Shown here one piece after another: positions 44,701-56,577 of a DNA stretch of 61,323 bases (its first letter is position 1; every line of letters starts with the position of its first letter). The stretch covers positions 2,549,459 through 2,610,781 of the forward strand of contig JAHNZQ020000004.1 of the NCBI GenBank assembly GCA_019155205.2, in the 5' to 3' direction. The DNA comes from Gracilaria vermiculophylla (lineage: Eukaryota > Rhodophyta > Florideophyceae > Gracilariales > Gracilariaceae). The notes under the pieces were generated by a model. That model had not been told where the DNA came from and ran no database searches. It saw nothing but the letters and a program-made list of their open reading frames with translations. Made by a program: the position numbers and the translations under genes.

Positions 44701-45304
44701 TGCTTTGACCCTCACTCCGTGGTTGTGCACCCCCATTTAATGATGGCGAAGCTCCCATAGGTTATGGATCGGCCTGAGAATGAGAAGGCAAGCCGCTCAA
44801 TTACGGATATGAATTCCTCGCCATCTCGATGGAACGCCTTTGTCGCAGCGCCACCCGCTCGCGGGAACAGAGCCGTAAACCTAGAAGAGGAAAAGACTAG
44901 GGCCGCAATCGCAGACGGCTACACATGAGGATCTGTGAAGCCGAATGTCTCATTCGCGTGGAAGTATATGCACACCCAGGACACGAAGGACGGCCAGTAC
45001 ACCTATCCCACGGACGCTATCTGGCCGTAACCAATGAGCGTCCTCGAAGACGCTGTGGTTCCACCCGTTGAGCAGTCGCAAACCGCAACGCGGAACTCTA
45101 CGTTTGGGGGGCTAGTCAAACGTAAGACCTGAATCTCACCAGAATCTCGAGGAACGCGTCTGCAAGACCGCAAATAGGAGGACACCGAGCGATCTTTTTC
45201 GGTGGAAACCATGCTGACGGTTATATGGCCCCACGAAGGGTATTGGAACGTTTCAAACGTGATGTTAACGCCACAGGGCCGTAAATTGTGCATTCAAAAG
45301 TACG
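44701..45304 (+). pseudogene. A2 linker and start of chromodomain
   Basis: About 600 bases of Arg/Ser/Pro-rich broken frames lie between the GPY/F module and the chromodomain. The end reads GRKLCIQKYV (about 45277-45304), which matches A1 FRNVYVQEYV. The A-type solo LTR begins directly after. Confidence 0.65.
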
Positions 45305-46085
45305 TGAAGTGCAACTCGTTCAGCGGTGTCAGCACATTGTGCGCTAATATTCCGCTCTGGTGATGCTCACCACTTTGCCGTTAAGTATGAGTGTTACACC
45401 GGTAATCTGTTTCCGTTGGAAAGGCCCCAATTTGGTTGACAAGTGTGAAGCACAACATTGCTGGCTTGTGCCACACGTGTGTAGTGTTTTGCACCCCCGT
45501 AGAAACATTATTAGTTATTATTATTTACTTACTACTGTGCTGTCAGGGCACGGACCACCAATATTTGGGTGTGTGAGCTCCGGCTGCCCGGATCAAATTA
45601 AACGCAACAAGCGAGTGTCGGGCTCTAACTCAGGTTCCAGTGTGAGTATCCACCTCCGTCTGCAGAAACGCCATCTTGTGAAGGCCTAGCTACCCACCTT
45701 TTGGAGCTTCAGGACATTCTTACCACTATTGTGTTTGTTTCTGTGCGCACTTTTTCAGCGGTTATTATTCCTTGCCCCGTATACAGGTGTTGCTTGGCTA
45801 GCAACTGCCGGTGATCACCGTTGATTTTTCCGCCACCGCCCCACTCGTGTGTACCCCGTGCCGCTCTTGCGCGTCGCCCACCACTCGTGCGTCGCTGCTT
45901 TTGCCGCTTTCCCACTCCGTGGTTTGTCTTTGTCTCTACACCTGTACGCCAGTCGTGACAGTGAGTCCTGGTCTCACACCCAGCTCCGTGTACTCACCAC
46001 AGGTGGTTCTGTCGCTGCGCTACCCAAGTGAGGAGGACGTCGAACACCCTCGTGTGTCTGTCCCATCTTGGGATATTGCACCACA
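45305..46085 (+). repeat. A-type solo LTR (781 bp) in the A2 chromodomain
   Basis: Starts TGAAGTGCAA, ends TTGCACCACA, identical to the termini of the A2 5' LTR although the inner sequence differs. Perfect 5-bp flanks GTACG (45300-45304) and GTACG (46086-46090). The chromodomain coding resumes in register on the right. Confidence 0.93.
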
Positions 46086-46260
46086 GTACGTTCTTGACCG
46101 AATTCTCGGTTACGATTTGGATTCCCAGGGGGGCGTCCGGTACCCAGTCTAATGGTACGGATATGACCCGAATTGAGATTCGCTGGATACATCGAGCGTC
46201 TACCCCAGTTGGCGGTTCTACAGTATCACCGCAAGATGAGAGTCCGTCTGCCGGAGACAC
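46086..46260 (+). pseudogene. A2 chromodomain, main part
   Basis: YVLDRILGYDLDSQGGVRYPV, then a stop, WYGYDPN, stop, DSLDTS lines up with A1 YVMYHIVGHSWDQDGILKYRVRWSGYAPEWDTLEP. Two stops replace Arg and Trp of the aromatic cage region. Confidence 0.82.
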
Positions 46261-46270
46261 CGAAACAGCC

Positions 46271-48120
46271 TCAAGTGGGATTGGAAACCGCAAGAACGGA
46301 AGGAGCTCCACCTAACCGTGAAGTGCGGACGTCATCAACGAAACATGGCCTCAACCGCCATCCTAATTTTGCCGCTCTAACCATCATCGTTTTTTCCCCC
46401 AACTTGTTTCTTTCAACGCTCAGCGTAAGCCGCTGTGAGCGCGGCTTTTCCATCGATGATGGCACATTTACGGGCATCTGCCACTTATTATTGCTCGACG
46501 CGCACTTTGCGCAAAAGCAAGGAATTAGTGCAAGTAAAGAAAGCCTCAAGTCTTTTAACTGGAAGACGGGAGTCATGCGCATCTTTGCTGCTACCCTATC
46601 CGGGGAAGTCCTCATTAATATTGGCGGCTACCCCTGCCTTTCCAAAGAACATGTGCTCCCACCACGGCCGTTTGCAAGGGCCTCCTATGTCGCGGCAAAA
46701 TCCTTCGAAAGATCGCTATGGCGAAGCCTGACGTCTCGGGGGATCTGTGCTATGAGATCCCTTCGAGGCACCGAGTCCGCAGCGTACGCGGAGGAAACGA
46801 TACCTCCCGCCGTTGATGTCGGAGCCATCCGGGTCACCACGTGCGAGAGAGTAAACAAAGTGATGTGCTCAGGATCAACCGCCAAGGCGGCAGCGATCCT
46901 GTTAAGCAGGGTGTTTTCCTCCATGGATTTGTACCTCTACATGGCAGGCGCCACACTGACACCTCCAGTGGACTCAACAGACTCGATAGTAACATCCCGA
47001 ACCACAGCAGCTGGTTTGTTACCCACCACGGTGTCACTCTTCGCATAGAGACGATGAAAGCGATGGGCGTCTATATATTTACAAGGGTGGTCAGCCGGGA
47101 TCCTCCGGGACGCATTGCAATACATATCCGCATCAGGGCAGCTGATCTCCGTGTAGTACCATGCATCGAAGTACACGAAGTCGCCCGCGTCGGTGGCGGT
47201 GCGTCCAAGACTGGGAGCGGATCCGCGAATCGGCTGGCCCCACTGGGAGCTCTGTCACGGCAAAATATCCCAGCAGACGTGATCGATGAAATCAAACAAC
47301 CCCAACATATCTTCCATGTTGAATTCACCCCCAAGGTGGATGCTCATGACTACGCTACGGATATACCTCCTCAAACACGATGCGACACAGCAAAGACGGT
47401 ATTGGTCGTATGCCTTTTCAAAAAGGTAAGCCGCAGAGCGGACTGCCCACTCCATGATGACAATGGACCAGTACCCAGTACAGGGATCGCCCACCATGGC
47501 GGAGCCTATAAACGTCAGGACGGGGGAGGGGGGGCTCGACGAAAGACCCCCAGCATGTCTCGACAGGGGCCCACCAATCTGACATTGGAACATTCAGCAA
47601 CCTGCGGTAGCGCAGCGCGATGCTCTCAATCTCCGTGTTCTGATACGGTACGAAAAAGCCAGTTCGGGCTCTCCCACGCCACTCTGCACGGATAAAGTTC
47701 TGTAAGAAGCCCAATCGGTTCTACCGTGAGAGGTGCCGAAATTCGGCTCAAATGACAGGCCTCGTCCAGCACAATGCCTCCGGGCACACCTGAGCCAAGT
47801 CCCGCCCCTCGGCGATTTCCAGATGTGAAGAACTCCACAGTACCAGAATTTGACGCGCAAGCGATAGAAAAGGAGGTTTAAAGACACACGGTTCCCGGTT
47901 TCTCAAAAGGTGCTTGGAACTGCTAGAGGCGCGCAGTTCTGATCAACGCGCAATAGGCCTTTTCCAAGGAATCTTCGCAATGGTTGGTGATGGCATAATA
48001 CGGTACCGCGAGAAGTTTGCGTCACTCCCAGGACATAGTAATCACCTCAAGAATTTCTCCTAAGTGGTTGTACGAGTTGTTATTGTACGCGGCAGTCGAC
48101 GGGTCGTTGCGGACCGTGAT
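46271..48120 (-). pseudogene. A2 antisense accessory ORF (aORF)
   Basis: Opposite strand to A2 gag-pol, between chromodomain and 3' LTR, as in A1. Reading down from about 48,120: YNHLGEILEVITMSWE and APFEKPGTVCL (matching A1 LLGIVTTSWD and APFETPIDPGF), GFLQNFIRAEWR, GFFVPYQNTEIESIA, LTFIGSAMVGDP, EWAVRSAAYLFEKAYDQYRL, MLGLFDFIDHVCW, AGDFVYFDAWYY. It then continues about 270 codons past the A1 stop (47176 to 46271) in one frame with few stops. Frame changes lie near 47,720 and 47,590. No domain recognised. Confidence 0.75.
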
Positions 48121-48585
48121 TGAATGCAATCAAGGAGCGTTCCTGAGCATCAAGGTTCTTCTCCGAGTTCTCACGTTGGCCGCCATGATAGCGTCGTACG
48201 TCGGCCAGGTTTGTACCGGTGCCTGACCACGGAATACGGCACAAATTGGCCGGTACAGCATGGATCGGGTTCCCGTGTCGGGCGACTCCGCATCTTCAAG
48301 TCCCACAAAGGGTGCTTCCTCTTCAAGCGAATTCGGCTTCGCCGCAGGATTATTGGAACCGAGCGAAAGTCGGTTGAACCCCTCGTGGGGTGCCTCGGGG
48401 TGCGATGAAACATCTTGAGGTCGTTGCATATAGTGGCCGAAGGAGTCGGGGGAGGTTCGCAAGCAGCGCGTGTAGGCCGTTGAGACGGAGTTCCGGAAGC
48501 CGGCGCGTCAAGCGTGCTCTTCTTCCCGCATTACGATATGGCTCTTTCTCGTCGAGGTGGGTGCCCAGTCTGAAGGTGAAGGGTA
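48121..48585. other. A2 region between aORF start and 3' LTR
   Basis: Corresponds to A1 12,223-12,650. No motif. A purine-rich run (GAAGGTGAAGGG, 48572-48583) precedes the LTR and can serve as the polypurine tract. Confidence 0.5.
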
Positions 48586-48912
48586 TGAAGTGCAACGCCG
48601 CACAGGAAGGTTTTTCCTGGAACTTTTCCAATTCACCGGATTCCGGTTGTGACGTATATTTGAGAATGGTTAATATCGCGGGGGCGACTCAAGTCCGGTT
48701 GTACGGTGAACTCCGGAGTAGCCGACCCAGCGCGTGTCACGCGACGTGGCACGCGAGATGGATGGCTCCCCGGCACGCGCGCGGCAGCAGCAGGTGGCCC
48801 GCTGGGTACAGTATTGGTGCCGGATGGCACCTGTTTTGCACATTTAATTTAGTATTTTCGATTTTGTTAGTTAGTTAATTATTTTGGCTACTTTGGCCTT
48901 AGATAACCACAA

Positions 48913-50178
48913 CAGAATGTTTCAAAAACATACAACATGCTGATAAATCTCATAAAAACTAGTAAGTGTATACTGTACGCCTACGGGAATGGGTCTCAGA
49001 AAAAAGAAAAGTCAAAAAAACGTTTCAAAACAATATGATCATCAATAGAAAACTTTTACTGGGAGACGCTCAATATTTTTGAGTCCTTTTTGCTGCATAA
49101 CGCTACTGCAACGTTTTGTCATCAAATTGGTGTGCTTCTCTACACTTGAATCTGTTCTAGACTTCCAGCAAATTCTTAATACAGTTCTGAGTTCTAAAAC
49201 TGTTTGAAATTGCCTTCCAAGCTCATGAACCGTCATCGTCAGCAGTCCCTAAACATTTTTGGATGGGTTCAAATCTTTTGAGTGCGCCGGCCACTCTAAA
49301 ACAGATCCTCCGCCTCCTGTAGCCAATTTATTTCTAAAGATGAAATGTGTACAAGCGCATTTTACCGTTGAAAAATGAAATATTGTTTTTGAAAACATAA
49401 AAAAATGTAGCAAATAATTGCATAGAATTTCCTGATATTTTTCCGCATTCGTGGTTGTTTCAATCAATACAATTTCAGTTAGAACGTTTTTAGAAATGCT
49501 CACCCCGACCATTACAGGGCCTTCACCTGAGTCCCCTGCATTAAATTCATGACGTTACTTACGAAGATCATTCCAATGAAATTTATAGCAATCTGGATTT
49601 TCCAAATTGAATTTCTTTCATCAGTAGAAATAACATTTTCGCAATACTTTTTCCAGTTAGCTTTTCCAGCGCACAATTCAACTCTCTTTTGCTTGCGATG
49701 GTTCTGCGGAAACAACGTTTTTTCATTTGGTTCATATTTAAATAAATTTGTGTCGTTTATCTGCCTCCATATAGTTGATTTGGAAACGTTGAGATTTAGA
49801 TTCATTCCAAATGTTTTTCAAAATGGTTTTCTTTTAAAAAACGTTCTGTTGGTTTCTTTTCTGCTGAACTCAGCTTCTTAGGGCGTCCTGGAGATCGTTT
49901 AAATTCATAAAGAGTCGTATTTTTGAAAAAAGTAGCGTTTATGACCCTAGAACGCTTTCGTTTTCGAACGATAGCACTGCTAGAATGTTTTTCGTTGTTT
50001 CACTTTATGGTTTGAAGCTGTTCGTGCTTAAAAGTTGAAGGACCTCGAGCCATTTTCACTAAAATGAAGACGGTGTACATATTTTTTTGAAGCGATTCTA
50101 CATGGTCTATGTGCCATTTCTAGCGTACAGTGCAGTTTTGGAGCACTTTTGAGGGTGATATGTTTTTGAAACGCACTG
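48913..50178 (-). mobile_element. Tc1-1: Tc1-type DNA transposon (1,266 bp)
   Basis: Terminal repeats CAGAATGTTTCAAAAACATA (left) and CAGTGCGTTTCAAAAACATA (right, inverted) agree at 17 of 20 bases. The site in the undisturbed 5' LTR of A2 has CAGTACTT, giving target TA. The right TA is intact (50179-50180) and the left one reads AA. Confidence 0.92.
49040..50053 (-). pseudogene. Tc1-1 transposase (DD34E type), inactive
   Basis: From the ATG at 50053, MARGPSTFKHEQL and a helix-turn-helix region lead to SPGRPKKLS, the GRPR-like hook. NLNVSKSTIW begins the second DNA-binding helix set. Catalytic domain: first Asp kept (ISTDERN). At the second-Asp position the motif reads FSTVKCAC instead of FxQDNAP, so it is lost. 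VLEWPAHSKDLNPSKNV has Lys at the catalytic Glu, then a stop before GLL. About 330 residues, normal for the family. Confidence 0.88.
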
Positions 50179-50736
50179 TACTTAGCGCGACGGCACTTAG
50201 GCCGTCGCACCCAGTAAATCACACCAAGGCGAATCTTCGGTCTGAACTTGCCACCCACGCGAAAAACTAGCACCACCTTGGAGAATTAGGACGTAAAATA
50301 CGGAAATTAACCGCCTGTGACGCCAAGAATCGTGATCTGGACTACTCTTTCCTTCTTTCAGGTTCTCCCCCGTACGAGGTTAGCCTCACCGAACCTCCGG
50401 TTTGTCCCCTTTCGGACTACGTCCGCTACCCATTCAACAGGGTTTGTCCGATACCCGCCTGGCTCTATATATCACCCGGCCACGCGGAAGTAGCCCGATG
50501 TATTACCGGGAAATCTCACCGAACTTACGGAAACTGCCTCAAACACAGGACTTGCCGGATCCCTGGTTTCTGCATTTGTCTACCTCCCACACCGACTGCG
50601 ACCCCTTGGCCCGGGAGTTACGCCCAACTCGTTTGCCGCGCACTGGGAAGGCTGAGCCTCTGAACCATTTCGCGAGAGGAAGGTTCCGAACATTCTTCGT
50701 GGTACTTTCCCCTTTTAGATATTTCACTAAAGGTAC

Positions 50737-50874
50737 GTTGGATTATAATGGCCGGAACGGAACGGCTATTAGCAGGAGGTTTACTGCCAAAGAATTTAAT
50801 TGGGGGATGCAGCGCTTGCAGGGCAGTGAAGCCTGTTGGTATAGCTTGCGAACCTTCTGGTGGATTGTAAAACT
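50737..50874. other. short unique flank between A2 and copia solo LTR
   Basis: 138 bases without recognisable features. The last five (AAACT, 50870-50874) are the left target duplication of the solo LTR. Confidence 0.6.
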
Positions 50875-51437
50875 TGTTGGATGAAGTGCCTGTGCTGTCA
50901 CTGACAACTAAATGTTCCCGGGACCATGGGCTGCGTTGAATATTGACTGTGTCTGGTACACGTGTGCAGTTGTGTTACTCGGCACGTTGTTCACTTCCAT
51001 ATGGTTTCCAGGTGTACACATTGCATACTCAGTTTAATGTACACCAGATATGGTCTAGTGTAATGTGCCTCATAATGGTAACTATACACACACATTGCTG
51101 TATGGACACGAGTGGTGGCGGAATACAGAGATTGTAAGGTGGTTGAGTGCATTTGTGCATTGTCATGGTCTCGTGAATGTACGGAACTGTTATGCCTTGT
51201 TGTGCCTTGCTGTTGTAAGCATTATTGAATTGTTGCTAGTACATTTATGTCATGTCACAATATGATTGGTAGTATTGAGTGTCTCGCCTTTGTAGTGTAA
51301 TTTCTGATGCAACCTAGTCGGTGCGACTGAACCACTATATAAGTCGTGGTCGAGGCACCTCTAATTAAATCCAAGCCAGAGCTGGCGAACATTCTTAATA
51401 TCCTTCCAACCTTCCCTTGCCCCTCTGACCTCCCATA
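50875..51437 (+). repeat. copia solo LTR (563 bp) with perfect target duplication
   Basis: TGTTGG...CCCATA copy of the copia-1 LTR, flanked by AAACT (50870-50874) and AAACT (51438-51442). Carries the TATA box at 51336. No internal region. Confidence 0.96.
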
Positions 51438-52410
51438 AAACTCACTGGGGTCAATATTTGGCCAAAATGTGCTTAGCGTTAATTAGTAGTATGAGAAGAG
51501 CTCGAACATTTCTTTCAGAATACCGCAGAGCTTCGATTTACCGCCAACCATCCACATGGCAATAGTATCAACAATGATGACTCCTGGCACCCTGCCAATT
51601 GTAGCCTGTCGGTATCAATGAAAGCCTAAGCTTACAATTTACGCTAGGGTCTACAAAGTAGAATTGGAATTCTCTAGCTACGATTTATGTCATACCAATG
51701 GGTAGTTCCCTCACCCTACAATAGTAGCGGTACGATACGCTTGTCGATTGTACGTACGTGCCAGGCCACACGACACTCGCCGGTCATGTCTTGACGAGGC
51801 TACCCACGGAAAATGATGTGAGCTGATGGAACGACAAGGATAATGGTAATAGTATCATTAGAACCATAATACCGGCAAGACGGCTATGTTCTAGAAATAC
51901 CCTTAATGGAGGGCTTTGCACATCGCAAAGATTTTAAAAACCCGATCCAGAACGGCTATCAGCACAGGATGTCCAAGGGGCTAACGGAGATCGATCCATA
52001 AGATCGATACGGTGCCTGCATGGCACTGAGATCTCTAGGAGAATTGAGTAGCCTGCCGGTTGACTGTGGAGGCTGCACGGGTCAAGACGTTATCCAAGAG
52101 GTGCTTTATTGTAATCAACAATGTAAACGCAGCTCAGAAATATTCAAAACTATGGTCAGGAGCCCTGAAATCACTACAATCTATCCACGTGAAAATAAGT
52201 CAGCCATGGGAACACTTGGAACGCTTCGCGCTGTAGAATGCCGAAGCCAATAAAAAATTACCGCTGCTACCTAGTTTACAACTACTTAGAATCGATTACA
52301 TAATGCTCATCGTGCTTGCCAAATCACGAGCTAAAGTCCATTTCAAAATAATACGACACCTGACACTTTAATGAAAATCATCGTTTTTAGTACTTTAGTG
52401 CTACCAACAA
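51438..52410. other. unannotated sequence
   Basis: No gene or repeat family recognised. A 77-codon ORF at 52020-52253 has no motif. Confidence 0.5.
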
Positions 52411-53619
52411 CAGTTTTCAAAAACAGTCAAGTTAAAAAACAATTTCAAAATTATAGGACATTTCACTTTCAAACTTCATTTCGCGTTCTTCAGTAGTTGA
52501 TTTTCGATTTCGTGCACTAATTATACTAATCAAACGTTTATGCATCGCGTTTCTCTAACATCCCATACTTAAAATAATCAAATTTTTGAGCTAGTTCCAA
52601 TACTTTTTTTTTTTAAATCAAAACCTGTTTAAAGTGGCCTGTAATAGCCATAAATCGTTCTCAAAAGTACATTTTGTTCATTTGCAAAGAGGTTTTTTTA
52701 TTGCACTCATCGCGTGTACAACTGTGTTGCATTACTTTTAAGTAAAGGAAGAACATTTTTCACTGTTACAGACTACTAAACGGCGGCGCTATCGTGGTGG
52801 AAAAGCTGTTTAAAGTTCTGATGAGAGATGTAAAATTTTATAAAACGATTTGCGAAAGCTTTTGTCAGTCTTGTTCAGTCTATAATGCCTACTGAAAAGG
52901 CTTTATATGTAATAATTTCATCGAGAGTCCAGTGCATAGCATAATATAAGCTCTAATAGAACTTTACTATGTTCAAGTAAGTTTTGAAAGTTTTTAATAA
53001 TAATAGCAATATGTAAAACCATGTTGTTCATCTACATCAAAGTTTCACTCCATCTAAAAAACATTGTTTTCGAAGCTGTATCTAATTTAAGTGCTTATAG
53101 CCATCTGTGGCATCTTGTTGTGTTTGTCTTGAGCATCCAAAAGAAATATTTGTTCCTTTTTACAAACAAAAATAATTTTGAAGCGTTTTTTCACGACCAT
53201 TTTATTCTTTTTCTGTAAACGTATCGTTTTGTAAATGAATGTTTGAGTGCAAAATATACTGCCAGGAAACTATTCTTGCAAAAAATAATGCTTACAATTA
53301 AGGTTGAGCATTGCTAAGCTATCAATGAAACACTTCGTTTATATTACAGTACATATTTAACAAATTGGAATAAAAATGAAAAACACGTGCTAGATCTATA
53401 TACTATTTGAAGTACTGTAATATGAGCTTTTATTTTAGAAGATCTTGCTTGTTTATGAGGGAAAAAAAACCTGTTGTGCAAATAATCACGCGGGAGTTCG
53501 AAATGTCTTATACTTGTGAAACGCGGTTTTGAGGGTTTGACTAAGATAGGTGGCTACAGGAGGCAGAAATCTATAATTCGGCGCGCTTTTGCACTGTACT
53601 GTACTTTTCAAACGCACTG
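52411..53619. mobile_element. Tc1-3: possible ghost Tc1-type copy
   Basis: The left end CAGTTTTCAAAAACAG and right end TTCAAACGCACTG followed by TA resemble the termini of Tc1-1, and the span (1,209 bp) is right. No transposase can be read inside, so it may be a fully eroded or non-autonomous copy. Confidence 0.3.
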
Positions 53620-55014
53620 TACTTTAGGAACGTCGCTCACTGTATTGCAATGAAGGCCGTGGTGGATACTTCGACGCTGCAACGTAAAAAAACTACTTTG
53701 TTCTCCACTGTAGAGTCGGACGAAATAAAATAAAGGCTCTACCAATTTTTTCTGGCATCTTTGTATAAAAATTCTTTCCAAATCTGCCCCGTGTCTATGG
53801 TTTATACGGGTAGCGTTGACATAGGCCAGCAGTAGCCATACCTTTAGAACTCAAAGTAGTCATAGGTTAGATTTAATTGGAAATATAGAAAAAAACACGA
53901 GCAGAGAGAATTTTCCTTCTTAAAAACATGTACTTTAGTGCTGGCTAATTGTGGTATTCCACCAATGCCTGTACGGCCTCTGTAACGGGGTGAAAAGCCA
54001 CAAACGAACCACGGCTGTGGTTGTCGCCTTGCGAGCGACGGGGCTAGAAGTCAGTAACACGGTGTGAGCAATAGTCAGCTGTACGATGCATTAGCGTATC
54101 TTCGGAACAAAGAGCTATACATCAGAAGTAATTAAGCACTGATGCTATAGATGCCCCTGTGTCGAATACGACTTAGGATTCTCACGGTCTGACCACGAGG
54201 TCTTCAGTTTTGGGGTTGTTGGGTTGGTTGGTTTTCGCCTCCCTCATCTGGGCAAATCGCTTTTTACTAGGCTGCGAATCCATGCGGTAGTTTGAATTTA
54301 ATTCCTAAATGTGGGGCTCTCAACTAACTACATTAATAATAAATAAAGTAGAATAAAACTAATAATTAGTGCAGACCCGCTACAGTACCATAACTTACTA
54401 TTCTTAGTTCACTGTCTTCTATAAAAGGGTTCTTTTCCATCACCTCGCTGTACAGCCATGTACTGTAGCCAAAAGCTATGTACGTCGTCCTCGACTTAAC
54501 TCGTCATTTGGTGATCCGATACCAGTGCATCTCAAATGCTACACTACTCTCTTCATGTCTACAATATTTGCAGTCATAACAGTGAACTAGAAGATAAAGC
54601 AGCCAAAACATCGGTCCCGCACTTTTATAGAATTCACATGAATCCTCTCAATTCGTTATCGTAATCTCGCTGGTTATTGTATACGTACAGCATTCTGATC
54701 CTGTCCATACAAATTTGGGTCCCGATTGAACTCTCCTTCTAGGTCAACCTACATCCAAGCTGTCTAAAGCAGCCATATTTTTAAGCATCCCGGGAGGTAT
54801 TCCGTGTGCCTTGTGCTGTAGCACAATAAAGCACTGGCTACGTCTATCTAATTAAAAACATTTTTTTATTTTACCATGACGGTACTTTTCCAAGCAAAAC
54901 GGTTCCTGAATTCGTGGTCCTATCCATTACATAGTACGCAAGCCATTTTTTTCGGGGCAACATAAAGTGCCTCTCAAAATCAGACCACGCCTAAGAAACG
55001 CGCCAAAGTAGTCC
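53620..55014. other. unannotated AT-rich sequence
   Basis: No coding or repeat signal. Two more GC-balanced pockets (about 53,960-54,250) show nothing I recognise. Confidence 0.5.
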
Positions 55015-55016
55015 TA

Positions 55017-56143
55017 TAGTGCGCCTTTTCCAGAACATATAAGTAAAAAAAGGTTTCATAATCTTAACACTACATCATTATCATCCATCAATATGGCTTG
55101 AGAATAACCTCTTCCGTGCTCCGAGTAGCTTGAAATTGTACATTTGAAAGCTATTGGAAAATCATATGCCAATATTGGCGGACTTTTGAAGCGTCATCCT
55201 GCCACAATTCTCCGTTTTCTTTAAAAAACCAAGCAAGTTATGGAGAAAAGAAATTTGCAGGGCGTCCACACCTTCTCAGTCCTGCAGATAAGCGCGATAT
55301 TAAACGAAATCGCTGTCTAGGAAGAGTATAGAGCAAAAATATTAGAGAAAATGTAAACCTCAATGTATCTAAATCAACAATAGGAAGGGAAACTAATAAC
55401 AAAAAGTTTTTCAAGTATAAAAGGATGAGGAAAAAATTCCTTCTAGAAGACCATCATAAGCAAAAAAGAATTTCTTCGTGTGCAAACATGGCGCACTGGA
55501 AAGATCAATGGAACATAGTCATATCTTCTGATGAATAAAATTTTAACTTGGATGGTCCAGATTGTTCTAAGTATAGCTGGCATGATTTTATTAAGAAATG
55601 CTCAGAATTTTATTCAAGAAATTCTGGAGGCGGCTCTGTAATGGTATGGAATGGTATATAAAAATATGGAAAACACAAATTGCCTTCATTGATGGAAATA
55701 TGGACTCTCCACGCTACCCAGAAGTTCTTTTTAACCACACGCTACCTTTTGGATATTGTGTACACGGAGAAAATTTTGGTTTTTGAACAAGATAATGCCC
55801 CAGTATACATATCTAAATTGGTGTCAGACTGGCTACAAGAAGCAAACATTCAAGTCATGGAATGGCCAGCGCGCTCACTGGACTTAAACCCCATTAAAAA
55901 TGTATGGGGTTTATTATCAAGAATGGTTTATGGTCATAGCAGGCAGTTTACCAGAGTTTTTGATTTAAAAAACTGTAATAATAATTGCTAAGAAAATATT
56001 TTCGTTTCGACAAGTTAATGGGTAGATCAATTCAATGCCTAAGCGCTGTATTAGCATAATTTAGCAAAAAGGTGAAAAAATTAGTTACTGAGTCGCCAAA
56101 AGAGACTTAAAGTTGACAAAGATGTTATGTTTTTGAAACGGTT
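55017..56143 (+). mobile_element. Tc1-2: Tc1-type DNA transposon (about 1,127 bp)
   Basis: The left end TAGTGCGCC...AGAACATA and right end TATGTTTTTGAAACG match the Tc1-1 termini. TA dinucleotides flank at 55015-55016 and 56144-56145. The ends have decayed, so limits may be off by a few bases. Confidence 0.8.
55170..56080 (+). pseudogene. Tc1-2 transposase (DD34E type), inactive
   Basis: Broken frames give SYGEKKFAGRPHLLSPADKRD (about 55237-55300) and NLNVSKSTIGRE, the latter shared with Tc1-1. ISSDE-stop-NFNLDGPD has the first Asp kept and a Lys-to-stop change, then GGGSVMVWNGI. The 55680-55991 frame has FEQDNAPVYIS (second Asp kept) and EWPARSLDLNPIKNVWGLL, where Lys stands 34 residues after the second Asp, the place of the catalytic Glu. 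The N-terminus is incomplete. Confidence 0.88.
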
Positions 56144-56145
56144 TA

Positions 56146-56577
56146 TGGACTTGAATTTATTTTGAAACTCAATCTGGTAGCCATACAGTACCAAAATCAT
56201 CATTTTATACTTTGACATCAACGTGGTATGATTTTAAAACAGAATGTATGGATCTATCGCTGTAGTAAGAAATCACTGCCAGCTGTGGCAGACACAGACG
56301 ATTAAACTTCTTTCTTCTGCTCGTTACCTTTTTAGAGTACCACGTGCCCCGCTGTTGCCCCACACTTAGGACGCGAATCTCGAAGTCTCAAAATAGAATC
56401 TTGAAGACCTCCGGCCTTGCGACCAGGTCTGGGGAAGAGGCCAGATACGAGAATATGGTTATTAATTGTCTCTTATCATGTTCATCGGGTGACAGTCCCA
56501 CCTTACGCTGACGTAACGTATAATACTCTGCACAGTCAGCCCTACTGCTCACCTATCACACGCGTTCTCTCCTCTTT
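56146..56577. other. unannotated sequence
   Basis: No motif; a 61-codon ORF at 56417-56602 is unremarkable. Confidence 0.5.

Larger units (their letters stand above)
26726..50731 (+). mobile_element. gypsy A2: full-span Ty3/gypsy element carrying three insertions
   Basis: Two LTRs of 864 bp and, once Tc1-1 is subtracted, about 878 bp enclose gag, protease, RT, RNase H, integrase, chromodomain and the antisense ORF. Inserts are B (10,546 bp), an A-type solo LTR (781 bp) and Tc1-1 (1,266 bp). Without these and their target duplications the element is about 11.4 kb. The flanks GTTAC (26721-26725) and GGTAC (50732-50736) match at four of five bases. The two LTRs are strongly diverged by eye, so the element is old. 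Confidence 0.87.
48586..50731 (+). repeat. A2 3' LTR split by Tc1-1
   Basis: The LTR parts are 48586-48912 and 50179-50731. They align with the 5' LTR, including TACGGTGAACTC, GCCGGATGGCACCTG and the GGACGGCACTTCGGCCG region right after the Tc1 site. Its end (TTTCACTAAA) has decayed from TTGCACCACA. Confidence 0.87.

Noticed and set aside
45360..45689. 109-codon plus-strand ORF
   Set aside because: Falls entirely inside the A-type solo LTR, with no conserved domain.
50402..50884. 160-codon plus-strand ORF
   Set aside because: Lies within the A2 3' LTR and flank; no protein motif and not open in the 5' LTR copy.
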